Shown here in pieces: positions 8,069 to 17,029 of a stretch of DNA of 61,426 nt. Each line of letters opens with the position of its first letter. Position 1 is the stretch's first letter. Position numbers and translations under genes: made by a program. The notes under the pieces are model-generated. The model had not been told where the DNA came from. It did not search any database and was given only the letters and a program-made list of their open reading frames with translations. The stretch comes from Candidatus Electryonea clarkiae (GTDB lineage Bacteria; Electryoneota; Electryoneia; Electryoneales; Electryoneaceae), in NCBI GenBank assembly GCA_030765455.1, contig JAVCCM010000050.1, positions 1 through 61,426 on the forward strand, given 5' to 3'.

Positions 8069-10597
8069 TTATTTTATCAGTACTATTTTATGTATTCTTT
8101 CCTCTTTTCCTGCGTAAGTTGCATTTATGAAATATAATCCGCTGCTCAAGTATTCACTTTTGACGTGGAACGAATGGTATCCAACCTCAAAGTTGCCTGT
8201 CGCTATCGCTGATACCATCTGCCCCTCAATGTTGTACAATTGTAGCGACAAAGAAGTAGAGCGAGGCATGGCGATTATCACATTCAACGTTGAATTGAAC
8301 GGATTCGGATAAATTGCGGTAATTCCCCAATCAGTTGGTATCCCACTAAATATACTTTGAGTAACCGCATCCTGATTCCATTCTATTTCTACCGGTCCAG
8401 CAGTTTCGGTTTCATCACTATCCAAATACTCTGTAGAGACTTCGTATGAATAAATGCCATTCTCAACAAGTTGATCAACATACCATTGGTTATCTGAGGT
8501 ATCTAAAAGTACATCATTCCTGTAGATTTTATACCAGCAATAGTAATAACGGTCATGCTCCCATTCGAGAGTTACCTGTCCTGTTGAATCATTCAGGCTC
8601 ACCGAGAGATCATACGGAGGCACCATCGGAGCCCAAAGAATATCTATTTCGTTTGAAGGTTCTGACTCACCTGAATCGTATAACGAAGTGACGTAATAGT
8701 TGAATTCACCATAAGCTTCGAGTTGATCCCAATAAGTGGTTTCATCTGTGGTATCTAATGGTACATTGTCACGGTAAACAATAAATCCGATTAATTCATC
8801 CAATGCTTCTTCTTCATGCTGCCAGACAAGACTGACTTCCCCAATTTGTAAGTCAAGATGGGCTTCAAGCTCACTTGGTGGGAATAGCCGGATTATAGAA
8901 AAAGTCCAGGTCTCATCTGACCACGTACCTTCAGTATTGTTGTCCGCAGCAAACACTTTCCACCAGTAACCGGTTTCATTTTGAAAGTCATCTATTAGTT
9001 CTGAAGTATCCTCACCTGCTTCGATAACTCTTGGATTTGTGAAATTTTCATCTGTGGAGAGATAAACCTGGTAAGTAACTGTATCACTTGGATCGGGATC
9101 AAATGCAGTGCCCCAGGCGAAAAGAAAATTCAGTGAATCCAGTTCCCATTCATCGCCTGGCGTTACAAGCGAGAAAGATCCGGGTGGTTCGGGGACATTC
9201 AGGCTGAATGTCCATGTTTCGGTTGACCATCTGATATGCATGTCCTGATCAAGTGCCTTGACATTCCAGAAATACTCTGCATCATCTTCCAATGTATCCA
9301 GAACAAAGCTGGTATCAGAGCCCGCATCAATCTCTACTGGATCTGCCATCCCGTCATTTTCGGTGATAATAAGAGTATAGGTTATGCTGTCATTAATATC
9401 TTCATCAAATGCGGACTCCCAGGTGAAACCTACAGATATGTTGTCAAGTTCAGTTTCATCTTCAGGGCTGATCAGCGAGAATTCATGCGGACGTGTACCT
9501 CGGTTTTCCCACCAGGTGATTTCGTCATCAATAAGTGCCGCTCCGATCACATCCAGGTCATCATCACTATCAATGTCTTCTGAATAAATCGAGATACCTC
9601 CATCAAAAGTCGAAGTCAGGCTGATCTCTTCAAATCCACCTATTCCATCATTAATCCATGCCATTACCTGGTCGTCGGCGAATGCGGTTCCGATAATATC
9701 TACATCTCCATCAGTATTAATATCAGCAGCATGTACGGAATATGCTCCATCGAAATTCTCAGATATTATATGTTCCGTCAGGTTCTGTTCATCATCATTT
9801 TCCCACCACGCTATAGTGTTATCTCCGGATGCCGTAGCGATTACATCGATGTAGTTGTCTCCGTTAATATCTTCAGCATGTATATCCCGCGCTGAGGAAA
9901 AATTATTGTCAATCATGAGTCCCGCAAAATTCCCTGCACCGTCGTTCTCCCACCAGGCAATATTATCTGCCAGGTAAGCCGCTGCAAAAATATCAAGATC
10001 TTCATCACCGTCAAAGTCATGCGCAAAAACAGATTGAACGCCCAGAAAGTTGGTAGTTACCTGATGTTCTGCGAAGTTCTCGTTCCCGTCATTTTCCCAC
10101 CAGGTAACTGCATCATCACCGTATGATGCTCCCAGGATATCAAGGTATCCGTCATCGTTCAGATCAGCTGCGTAAATATCCCTGGGACCGTCGTATTCAT
10201 TGGATATTATATGCTGAGTAAACACTTCATTTCCATTGTTTTCCCACCATACAAACAGGTCTTCCGAGTATGCTGCACCAAGAACGTCCATATCACCGTC
10301 ATCATCCAGATCAACGGCATGAACCGATCTTGCACCTCCAAACTCGTCTGAGATATCGTGCTCAGCGAAATCCTCGTCTCCATCGTTTTCCCACCATGTA
10401 ATCTTGTTATCCCCATAAGCAGCTCCAAGGATATCCATATCGTCGTCACCGTCGAGATCGGCAGCATGAACTGAATATGGAGAATCGAATTGGGTCTCGA
10501 TCACGTGTTCCCGAAATTCTATTTCGGCTTTTGCAGGTGAAACGAAGAAAGAGAAAAGAGAGAGGATGATAACAGGTTCAATAAAAATATTTTTCAT
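8069..10597 (-). CDS. secreted seven-repeat VCBS/FG-GAP protein with FN3 modules and T9SS sorting domain
   Basis: An 842-residue secreted protein. After a signal peptide (residues 1-24) come seven repeats of about 49 residues. Each contains an acidic Ca-loop-like strand such as ADLDGDDDMDILGAAYGD and a WWENDG strand. Seven such units suggest a seven-bladed FG-GAP/VCBS propeller. Two SbsA/FN3-like domains follow (FSLISPEDETELD; FSLVTPGDEWELD), then two FN3 domains of the IGEVSLVWQHEE/GFIVYRDN type. The T9SS-type domain starts near residue 763 (YPNPFNSTLNVIIAMP). The ATG at 10597 is preferred because GGAGGG lies about ten bases upstream; the ATG at 10615 overlaps that site. Its FN3 domains are uninterrupted, unlike those at 20-33 kb. 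The role is probably adhesion or cell-surface binding. Confidence 0.87.
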   Translation of the reverse strand: MKNIFIEPVIILSLFSFFVSPAKAEIEFREHVIETQFDSPYSVHAADLDGDDDMDILGAAYGDNKITWWENDGDEDFAEHDISDEFGGARSVHAVDLDDDGDMDVLGAAYSEDLFVWWENNGNEVFTQHIISNEYDGPRDIYAADLNDDGYLDILGASYGDDAVTWWENDGNENFAEHQVTTNFLGVQSVFAHDFDGDEDLDIFAAAYLADNIAWWENDGAGNFAGLMIDNNFSSARDIHAEDINGDNYIDVIATASGDNTIAWWENDDEQNLTEHIISENFDGAYSVHAADINTDGDVDIIGTAFADDQVMAWINDGIGGFEEISLTSTFDGGISIYSEDIDSDDDLDVIGAALIDDEITWWENRGTRPHEFSLISPEDETELDNISVGFTWESAFDEDINDSITYTLIITENDGMADPVEIDAGSDTSFVLDTLEDDAEYFWNVKALDQDMHIRWSTETWTFSLNVPEPPGSFSLVTPGDEWELDSLNFLFAWGTAFDPDPSDTVTYQVYLSTDENFTNPRVIEAGEDTSELIDDFQNETGYWWKVFAADNNTEGTWSDETWTFSIIRLFPPSELEAHLDLQIGEVSLVWQHEEEALDELIGFIVYRDNVPLDTTDETTYWDQLEAYGEFNYYVTSLYDSGESEPSNEIDILWAPMVPPYDLSVSLNDSTGQVTLEWEHDRYYYCWYKIYRNDVLLDTSDNQWYVDQLVENGIYSYEVSTEYLDSDETETAGPVEIEWNQDAVTQSIFSGIPTDWGITAIYPNPFNSTLNVIIAMPRSTSLSLQLYNIEGQMVSAIATGNFEVGYHSFHVKSEYLSSGLYFINATYAGKEERIHKIVLIK

Positions 10598-11217
10598 TTT
10601 AAGGAATCCCTCCATGCTTGAAGCAGTACAAAATAATATCTCAACTCAATTATTGTGAGGCTACTTGACTAAAATTCCTTTTATTATCTTAACCAATATC
10701 TGTAAAATTAGCAAGATCATTTCAAACTATTAATGCAATCTATTAATTTCAAACACCATTGAGCAACCTGAAACAAATAAAATTGCAAATAGTTACCATT
10801 ACGTAGGATTTTATGGTAGTGTAGCTATGGATCGACTATACAGCTCGATATAATGATTTAAAAATCTCATAAATGTTGAAATAATAATGAGAAAGAATTT
10901 GTGCTATGTTATTTGATTTTTTGTTCTCTTCAATGTCAGACTATCCTGGCAACGTCGAAGGAGAAGAGAGGAAAATTGTAATGTGTGATCCTCATCATTA
11001 ACTTACCATAATTTTTTGAGCATATTATCTAATAAACTGTAAAACCAACACACCTGAACTTACAATTATAATTACTGATTTCTTTAAGAATTCGACTGGA
11101 TTCATTTTAACGTTTTATTATCACCGGACCTTTGAAAGAGCCATCTTAACGAACAGATTACAAGGACGGTTTTCCCAAAGCATAATAGTTTAATGCAAAG
11201 ACTACGCTGAGAGAACG
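10598..11217. other. 620-base divergent intergenic region
   Basis: AT-rich spacer between two divergent genes, so it must hold a promoter for each. A TATAAT occurs at 10849-10854 on the plus strand but lacks a convincing -35 element. No ORF with a ribosome-binding site, stable RNA or terminator could be supported. Confidence 0.5.
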
Positions 11218-11985
11218 ATGAAAATCAACGCGTTTTTTACATGTATTACTCTTGTTTTCGGTATATTTTATCCAGCATTTGCTGAGGATGCTGTTAACGG
11301 GAGATGGATGCTGGATCGTATCGAAGGAGTTGAACGTCCGGCTCCTAAGATGCAAATCATTTTCCTCGAAGATGGAATTGGTTTGATTCGGTCTGATAAC
11401 GAGAGTCCGGTATTATTTGAAATAATAGATAACATTTTGACTCTTAACGCAACACGAGGTCAGTCAAAATTTGATATATCTATTCAGGATACGCAGCTAA
11501 CACTGACCTACACCGGCACTTCAGGCGAAACCACAATATATCATTATGTAAAACATATTATCGATGAAAATCAGTACCTAAAGGATCGAAGTGAAATTGG
11601 AGTTGAGGTACTCAGGCTTCATACAAGATTAAAACACGTTGGTGTCCGGGAAAGGCTGCTTAAAGCTGCGGTCGAAGATCACCTGTGGGAAGCAGGTTTC
11701 CGGGTCATGTCAGAGGAAGAAACTGAAAAATCATTGATTGTACCTTTGTTAACTATCGAGATCAACCTTATTGAAATTTCAGGAAATGAGTTAATTGAAG
11801 CAAAAGTGGAGTACAACTTCCTGCACAAACCTGAAGTTGATCAAGAATGGAAACTGGTCAGGCAAGACCTGGTTTGGAAATCTTTTGCCGTGGGACAATT
11901 CAAGGAGAAAACTGATAAATCCGAACTGGTGCTTTATTTGGTTCGTGGACTAATCAATGATTTCCTTGAAGATAATCCACATTAA
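11218..11985 (+). CDS. secreted lipocalin-like domain protein, function unknown
   Basis: A 255-residue protein with a clear signal peptide (KINAFFTCITLVFGIFYPAFA). The first mature segment, VNGRWMLDRIEGVERPAPKM through LEDGIGLI and SDNESPVLFEI, has the pattern of a short lipocalin-like or META-type beta-barrel (G-x-W near the N-terminus, alternating strands, a TLTYTG strand near residue 100). The second half, from about residue 125, is an unrecognised alpha/beta region (HTRLKHVGVRERLLKAAVED, EEETEKSLIVPLLTIEINL) that may resemble lipoprotein domains with a substrate groove. The ATG follows GAGAGAACG. It stands alone between a divergent and a convergent gene. Periplasmic location is inferred from the signal peptide. 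Confidence 0.75.
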   Translation: MKINAFFTCITLVFGIFYPAFAEDAVNGRWMLDRIEGVERPAPKMQIIFLEDGIGLIRSDNESPVLFEIIDNILTLNATRGQSKFDISIQDTQLTLTYTGTSGETTIYHYVKHIIDENQYLKDRSEIGVEVLRLHTRLKHVGVRERLLKAAVEDHLWEAGFRVMSEEETEKSLIVPLLTIEINLIEISGNELIEAKVEYNFLHKPEVDQEWKLVRQDLVWKSFAVGQFKEKTDKSELVLYLVRGLINDFLEDNPH

Positions 11986-12070
11986 AGAAAATTAATGTCT
12001 TTCTTCCGAAATATTGGACAAGAGAAGTAGAATATTTTAACTGACTATGCCTTATCTATATCGGTTAATC

Positions 12071-15019
12071 TTATGAAGAAGTGTCGTCATCGCTGCTGCT
12101 TTTATGGATGTCAAGAATTTTCTCGCCTGCCGCATAATCCATCTCTTTCAATTCTTTTATGGCAAGTAATTTTGCGACAAGATGTTTCATTCTATCTACC
12201 TGTTCTGGAATTTTGGCGATAAATTTTTTGCTCGTCTCAGAGTCCAACCCATCCATTTCAGCAATTTCCACGGATCCCCTGATGACAGCCAGTGGGTTGT
12301 TAAACTCATGCGCCACGGCTGCGGCAAGCTTGCGAACAGTTCTTAATTTTTCAGCTTCGATTTCTAATTGTTGCACTTTTTTACGACCTAATTGTCTAAC
12401 TCGCCAACTGATGAAAAAGTAAATTACAACCAATAAAAGAATAGCAATTGTTATTCTAAATATTTGAGTCTCATAGAAATAATGAGGAATTACGATAGTG
12501 AGTGGTACTTCAAGATTTGACATTTGTCCTAAACCATTCCATCCTCTTAAATGGAATAGATGTTTTCCCGGAGGAAGGTTAGTATAAATTGCGTGGTCCT
12601 GGTCAGTTTGAGGCTGATAGTTCTCATCGAAGTTTGCAAGTTGCCATGAGAATCTATTGTAATTTTCGTTAAAATAATCGGGGAATGAGATATCAAGCTG
12701 GCAAGCACGTTTTCCCAGGGGAAATGTGATATCTTCCTTAACTGGAATACGAGTAGAATCAATCCAGATTGCAGATACTCCGGGATTAGCGACTTTATGT
12801 GAGAACGTTGATAATTCTTCAGGATTAAAAACGAATACTCCATTCGGCTGTACTGCAATAACTTCGTTATCATCAATAAATACGATCTGCAAAACCTTGC
12901 TTTCTCTGAGGCCGTAATCTTTGTCAAGCACAAAATTGAATCGGTCGGTTTCAATGAACAATCCGTGAGAAGTTACATAATATTTGCGCCCTTTATGATC
13001 AATTTTGAAATCCAGAATGCTTGCTTTTTGGGGGAGGTTATTTGGGATTGCTTCAATTCCATCCATCGATACTTTGCATACATTTCTCTCCGAAATGAAG
13101 TACAGGTTACCATCATCATCTTTGAATACCGAATTAAACTTATTTCCAGGTAATCCATTTCGAGTGTCGAAAACATGGATTGAGTCTCCATCTATATAAT
13201 TGCTGGGATCGGATGCAATACGGACGATTCCTGATGCGAAAGTCCCGAACCAGAATGCATCATCAGGTCCTTGTTCCCCACATGTAGCTGAAAAATAACT
13301 AAGGAACCTGTCAGGATTGTATTGATTTTCATGGTCCGCCAAGAATTGAGGGAATTCTACAAGTGAAGTTAATTTTGACGAATAGAAAACATTATTATGT
13401 TCGTACAACCAGACAGATTTGTTCAGATAACGAGTAAGGTAAACCCATCCACTACTGAAAATACTTCCATCCGGGGCTGCATAAACATTAATTGGATATT
13501 CGAACCCAGCTTTAAATATATGATATGTATTTATATTAATTCCGTCCCATTCTCTTAGCTGATCGAACAAAACAAACCATACATTAGAATCTGGGGCAGT
13601 AGAAAAATTAAATTTTCCAGTATGTCCTATCTCACTTTCAATCAAAGCATTAAGTTTGTTTTCTTTCAATCGATACTGATATAGTCCATTTGACGTTGCG
13701 ATTAGTAAATTGTCAGATTTATCAATAGTAAAATCAACAAAGTGGCCATGAATTATTTTGTTATCAAAAATTAATTTCAGATCACCTTCTTTATAGAGAG
13801 TAATTCCCCTCTCGCCACCTATAAAAGCACTGCCATTATCCAATGGGATAACTCTATTTATTCCATTAAGATTTTCAAAATGAGAGGAGGAATATATCTC
13901 TATTTCTTTATTCGCCAGACGATAGAGGATCCCATTATTGTCAATAAACCATAAGAATCCGCTTTGGTCAGACAGGCAGGCGAGAATATCCTCACTTAGC
14001 AGTCCATTATTCCTTGAAAAATGGATAGATTCATTTTCGGTCAAATAGAATAAACCGCTGGAACTTGCGACCAGGATATTTCCATTTATGTCTTGAGATA
14101 AGGTATTGATTTGTATCGTATTATTCGTGATTTGAAGCCGTTTGAGAATATTGCTTTCCAGCCTGTATAATCCGTCTGGCTGGCTGGCATATACGGTTTT
14201 AGAATTATTTTGAACTAATATGTTACGAAAAATCAATTTTGATGACAGAGCTTCACTTTCGATTATCTTATTTGTTTCCTTCCAGCGTTTCAGGCGTTCA
14301 TCTTTGTTATTTATATCATAATAATCTATATCTGTTTCAAATATATCCAGTCTCCTGCCAGGAATATTGAGAATAGATATTTCGTTGTCTGTCACAGAAT
14401 TATCATCATCTTTTCGTTTTAACAGTTTTAACAGGTAAGGGATATGGAGCTTATGAATTCCCAGTATTTCAGATGATGCCCAGAGTGTAGCTTCTTCATT
14501 ATCAATAGCTATTTTCTGTACTACTCCTGGTTTCCAGTGTGGATATTCAGGATCTTTCAAATCCACAATATGGAACTTACCTTCAAAAAAACAAAGTAAA
14601 CCGGCATCACCAGCAAGAAAAAAACAATTATCATAAACTTCTACGTCACGAATTGGTATATTTCGCGTATCTAATAATGTTGAAATGTCCCCAGTTGAAA
14701 AATCAAAAAATACCACTCCTTTATAGGTGCAAATTAGCATCCCTTTGCCGGGTAGCTCCCTGATTGTGTAACAATAATTATCAAGCAAACCATTATCTTC
14801 GTTAAGACGAATAAACCTGTTTCCATCATAAGAGACAGCGCCTCGTGATCCCCAGAACCAGATAAATCCTCTGCTGTCCTGCATTATTCCCAGCGGATCA
14901 CCAATATTAGGAACTTCATCTTCATCGAATATTCTGAGCGCATAGTTGCCGGCTGCGAGGGAGGTAGGGTTGGTAAAAAGGATGATTGAGAGTACTGCTA
15001 TTAGTATTGACCATCTCAT
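12071..15019 (-). CDS. two-component-type propeller sensor with HisKA domain but no ATPase domain
   Basis: A 982-residue membrane sensor. The signal peptide (residues 1-22) is followed by reg_prop propeller repeats across about 25-740, for example IMQDSRGFIWFWGSRGAVSY, SQDINGNILVASSSGLFYL and LSDQSGFLWFIDNNGILY. A Y_Y_Y-type Ig domain follows (FSWQLANFDENYQPQ, YTNLPPGKHLFHLRGWNGLG). One transmembrane helix lies near 860-880 (IAILLLVVIYFFI), then a HisKA dimerisation helix pair with the phosphoacceptor box AAAVAHEFNNPLAVIRG. The protein stops about 70 residues later (DIHKSSSDDDTSS). There is no HATPase_c domain, receiver or output domain, and none follows in any frame downstream. Either it needs a partner kinase or it is a decayed hybrid sensor. 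It is convergent with the lipocalin-like gene. Confidence 0.88.
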   Translation of the reverse strand: MRWSILIAVLSIILFTNPTSLAAGNYALRIFDEDEVPNIGDPLGIMQDSRGFIWFWGSRGAVSYDGNRFIRLNEDNGLLDNYCYTIRELPGKGMLICTYKGVVFFDFSTGDISTLLDTRNIPIRDVEVYDNCFFLAGDAGLLCFFEGKFHIVDLKDPEYPHWKPGVVQKIAIDNEEATLWASSEILGIHKLHIPYLLKLLKRKDDDNSVTDNEISILNIPGRRLDIFETDIDYYDINNKDERLKRWKETNKIIESEALSSKLIFRNILVQNNSKTVYASQPDGLYRLESNILKRLQITNNTIQINTLSQDINGNILVASSSGLFYLTENESIHFSRNNGLLSEDILACLSDQSGFLWFIDNNGILYRLANKEIEIYSSSHFENLNGINRVIPLDNGSAFIGGERGITLYKEGDLKLIFDNKIIHGHFVDFTIDKSDNLLIATSNGLYQYRLKENKLNALIESEIGHTGKFNFSTAPDSNVWFVLFDQLREWDGININTYHIFKAGFEYPINVYAAPDGSIFSSGWVYLTRYLNKSVWLYEHNNVFYSSKLTSLVEFPQFLADHENQYNPDRFLSYFSATCGEQGPDDAFWFGTFASGIVRIASDPSNYIDGDSIHVFDTRNGLPGNKFNSVFKDDDGNLYFISERNVCKVSMDGIEAIPNNLPQKASILDFKIDHKGRKYYVTSHGLFIETDRFNFVLDKDYGLRESKVLQIVFIDDNEVIAVQPNGVFVFNPEELSTFSHKVANPGVSAIWIDSTRIPVKEDITFPLGKRACQLDISFPDYFNENYNRFSWQLANFDENYQPQTDQDHAIYTNLPPGKHLFHLRGWNGLGQMSNLEVPLTIVIPHYFYETQIFRITIAILLLVVIYFFISWRVRQLGRKKVQQLEIEAEKLRTVRKLAAAVAHEFNNPLAVIRGSVEIAEMDGLDSETSKKFIAKIPEQVDRMKHLVAKLLAIKELKEMDYAAGEKILDIHKSSSDDDTSS

Positions 15020-15189
15020 ATAGAAGAACCTGAAGGGTGGTTAAATAATGTTAAATGAAGATATTTATATTCTTTAGTATATCAACAAGTTAATGGGAGC
15101 ATCATACAAAATATTACATCCTGAGAAAAATAGATATTATCCATCATTTTGAGCTATGAGGTTTCATCTATTTTGATTTTTCATTAAGC

Positions 15190-15714
15190 TTAAGTCCCTC
15201 GCTGCAACGCCAGGCTGAATGCAGTTGTGAGTTTCAATACATTTTGATTGGCGGAGATTAGTCTTTGGGCGAGGGTGGTGGAGATATTCCTGAATAACAG
15301 AAAGCCTATGCTTGGATCACTTGACATAATATCTTCAAGATCATTTGGACTGATATAAGCCAATACTACGTCTGTATCGGCAATTACAGCTGCTGAGCGA
15401 GGGCAATTTGCACATAGTGCTATTTCACCGATAACAGGTTTCATTTCGGAAGTAAGGCTGATCAGGCTTTTGTCACGGGATTGCACCTCATCTTCTGAAG
15501 TAAACAGGGTGAGTTTCTGAGTAATATCCACAGTGCCTTTGATCAGGAGAAAGAAATCCTGACCTGAGTCGCCTTCCTCCCAGACTGTCTGCCCTGCTGA
15601 ATAATTCTCCAGCCTGATAATTTTCTCGATTTTAGCCAACTGCATGCGACTCATATCTTTGAAAATCGGGAAAGAGGCAAGCACTTCTACATCTACTAAT
15701 TCTTTCTGTGCCAT
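15190..15714 (-). CDS. cyclic-nucleotide-binding domain protein
   Basis: A 174-residue single-domain protein of the cyclic nucleotide-binding/CRP-like fold. It opens VEVLASFPIFKDMSRMQLAK, typical of the first helix and strand, and continues with the beta-roll GQTVWEEGDSGQDFFLLIKG. The phosphate-binding cassette region reads PVIGEIALCANCPRSAAVIA; GEIAL followed by PRSAAV resembles the GExxL...RxA signature, so a nucleotide or another small ligand could bind. No DNA-binding helix-turn-helix follows. It lies 13 bases downstream of the K+ channel gene, so the two are almost certainly co-transcribed. A regulatory subunit for that channel is the simplest reading, but this is inference. Confidence 0.85.
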   Translation of the reverse strand: MAQKELVDVEVLASFPIFKDMSRMQLAKIEKIIRLENYSAGQTVWEEGDSGQDFFLLIKGTVDITQKLTLFTSEDEVQSRDKSLISLTSEMKPVIGEIALCANCPRSAAVIADTDVVLAYISPNDLEDIMSSDPSIGFLLFRNISTTLAQRLISANQNVLKLTTAFSLALQRGT

Positions 15715-15727
15715 TATTATCTCTCTC

Positions 15728-16915
15728 CTATGCTGCTTGTTCAGTTTTATGAATTATAACAGCGAGTTCATTTGGAGCTACTTCTCGTTCCGGATCAGGA
15801 TTTATTTGAATTCTTGTCGTTGCAAGTTCTTCAGCGCTTCGTCCAGCCTCTTCGAATTTCCTCTTAATAAATGCGTCAATAGAAGACAGATCATCTGAAA
15901 GAATATCCGATACGTCAATAACTTTCTCCTGTACTACCAGCCCGATCAGGATTCCATTCAGGTCATTTTGTACCCAATCCCTGACTTCCTCGACCTTCTT
16001 ACCGGTCAGAGTTTTTGGGATAGGAATTCTGTCTATTTGATTTCCTTTTTGCAATGTCAGCAGCTCATCCAATACCTCGGGCACTCCCGGTACAAGCGCG
16101 TGACATGCAAGGAAGTAGCCTGCATAAGCATCGCGAAGAACTACACGATCCACGCCTCCGCGTCTCATATGCGGAATAGATTCCGATTCAAGAGCATGAG
16201 CATGTACCTGGATTTTCTGGTTGATATCTTTGATAGTCAACGCTGCTAAAATAGTTCTTTGATCGACCTGTGCGGCAGTAGCGGCATTTTGCGTATCAGG
16301 CAAAATGATTACAGAATCCGCTTTTGCGACACCAGCCTTTTTCAAGATGGTATCGCTACTGAAATCTCCCCTGACGAACTTTGGTTTCAGGTCTTTAAAA
16401 TGTTCCAGAACTGTTTCGAGCGATGCCGGTGGAAGATCATTAACCAGCGCCAGACGAATTTTACCGCCTGAAAGGATACTCAATGCTTCCAATAGCCTTT
16501 CAGCGCCCGGATACCAGCCCAAAATAACTATATGATTCTGATAAAATACTTCCTGCAAACCTCTGCCCTCCTTAATTTTGGATGCAACAAATACGGAGGA
16601 TACCGTTGCGGTAAACATACTCACTAATGCCACTCCGGCAAGAATAATCAACATTGCTGTTAATTTGCCGGGAAAGTGTTCAGGTGATATATCGCCATAG
16701 CCTACCGTTGTAATAGTTACAAGCGACCACCAAAGAGCGTCAAACGGTGTGGGAAAAGTGTCATGCCCCTCAATAAACCAGAGCAGCACCGCACCCAGCA
16801 GCATCAATGCAAGCAGGATACCGAAGACACGGTGTAGATGTGCCTCAAGCAACGACTGCATCAGATGAATCATCTCATCTTTTATCTCACGCCATTTTTC
16901 TGTAATACGAGACAT
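15728..16915 (-). CDS. two-transmembrane K+ channel with cytoplasmic RCK (TrkA-N) domain
   Basis: A 395-residue inner-membrane potassium channel subunit. The first helix is FGILLALMLLGAVLLWFIEG (31-50). The pore helix and selectivity filter are SLVTITTVGYGDISP, with TVGYG at 70-74, followed by a second helix (LTAMLIILAGVALVSMFTA). The cytoplasmic part starts at about 126 with an RCK Rossmann domain (NHIVILGWYPGAERLL; KFVRGDFSSDTILKKAGV) and ends with an RCK-C-like region. This is the MthK/Kch type of K+ channel gated by ligand binding to the RCK ring. Unlike classical CNG-type bacterial channels, the cyclic-nucleotide-binding module is not fused but encoded next door. The GxG loop is degenerate (GWYPGA), so NAD binding is uncertain. 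Confidence 0.92.
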   Translation of the reverse strand: MSRITEKWREIKDEMIHLMQSLLEAHLHRVFGILLALMLLGAVLLWFIEGHDTFPTPFDALWWSLVTITTVGYGDISPEHFPGKLTAMLIILAGVALVSMFTATVSSVFVASKIKEGRGLQEVFYQNHIVILGWYPGAERLLEALSILSGGKIRLALVNDLPPASLETVLEHFKDLKPKFVRGDFSSDTILKKAGVAKADSVIILPDTQNAATAAQVDQRTILAALTIKDINQKIQVHAHALESESIPHMRRGGVDRVVLRDAYAGYFLACHALVPGVPEVLDELLTLQKGNQIDRIPIPKTLTGKKVEEVRDWVQNDLNGILIGLVVQEKVIDVSDILSDDLSSIDAFIKRKFEEAGRSAEELATTRIQINPDPEREVAPNELAVIIHKTEQAA

Positions 16916-17029
16916 TATTATGCACTTTTCCGGTAAATTCTTTACTTACCTGAACTATTTGGCAAAAATATGAATATATTATGCAAGATGCGAATGTGCA
17001 ATGAAATTACCGGATTCAGTATATTATCA

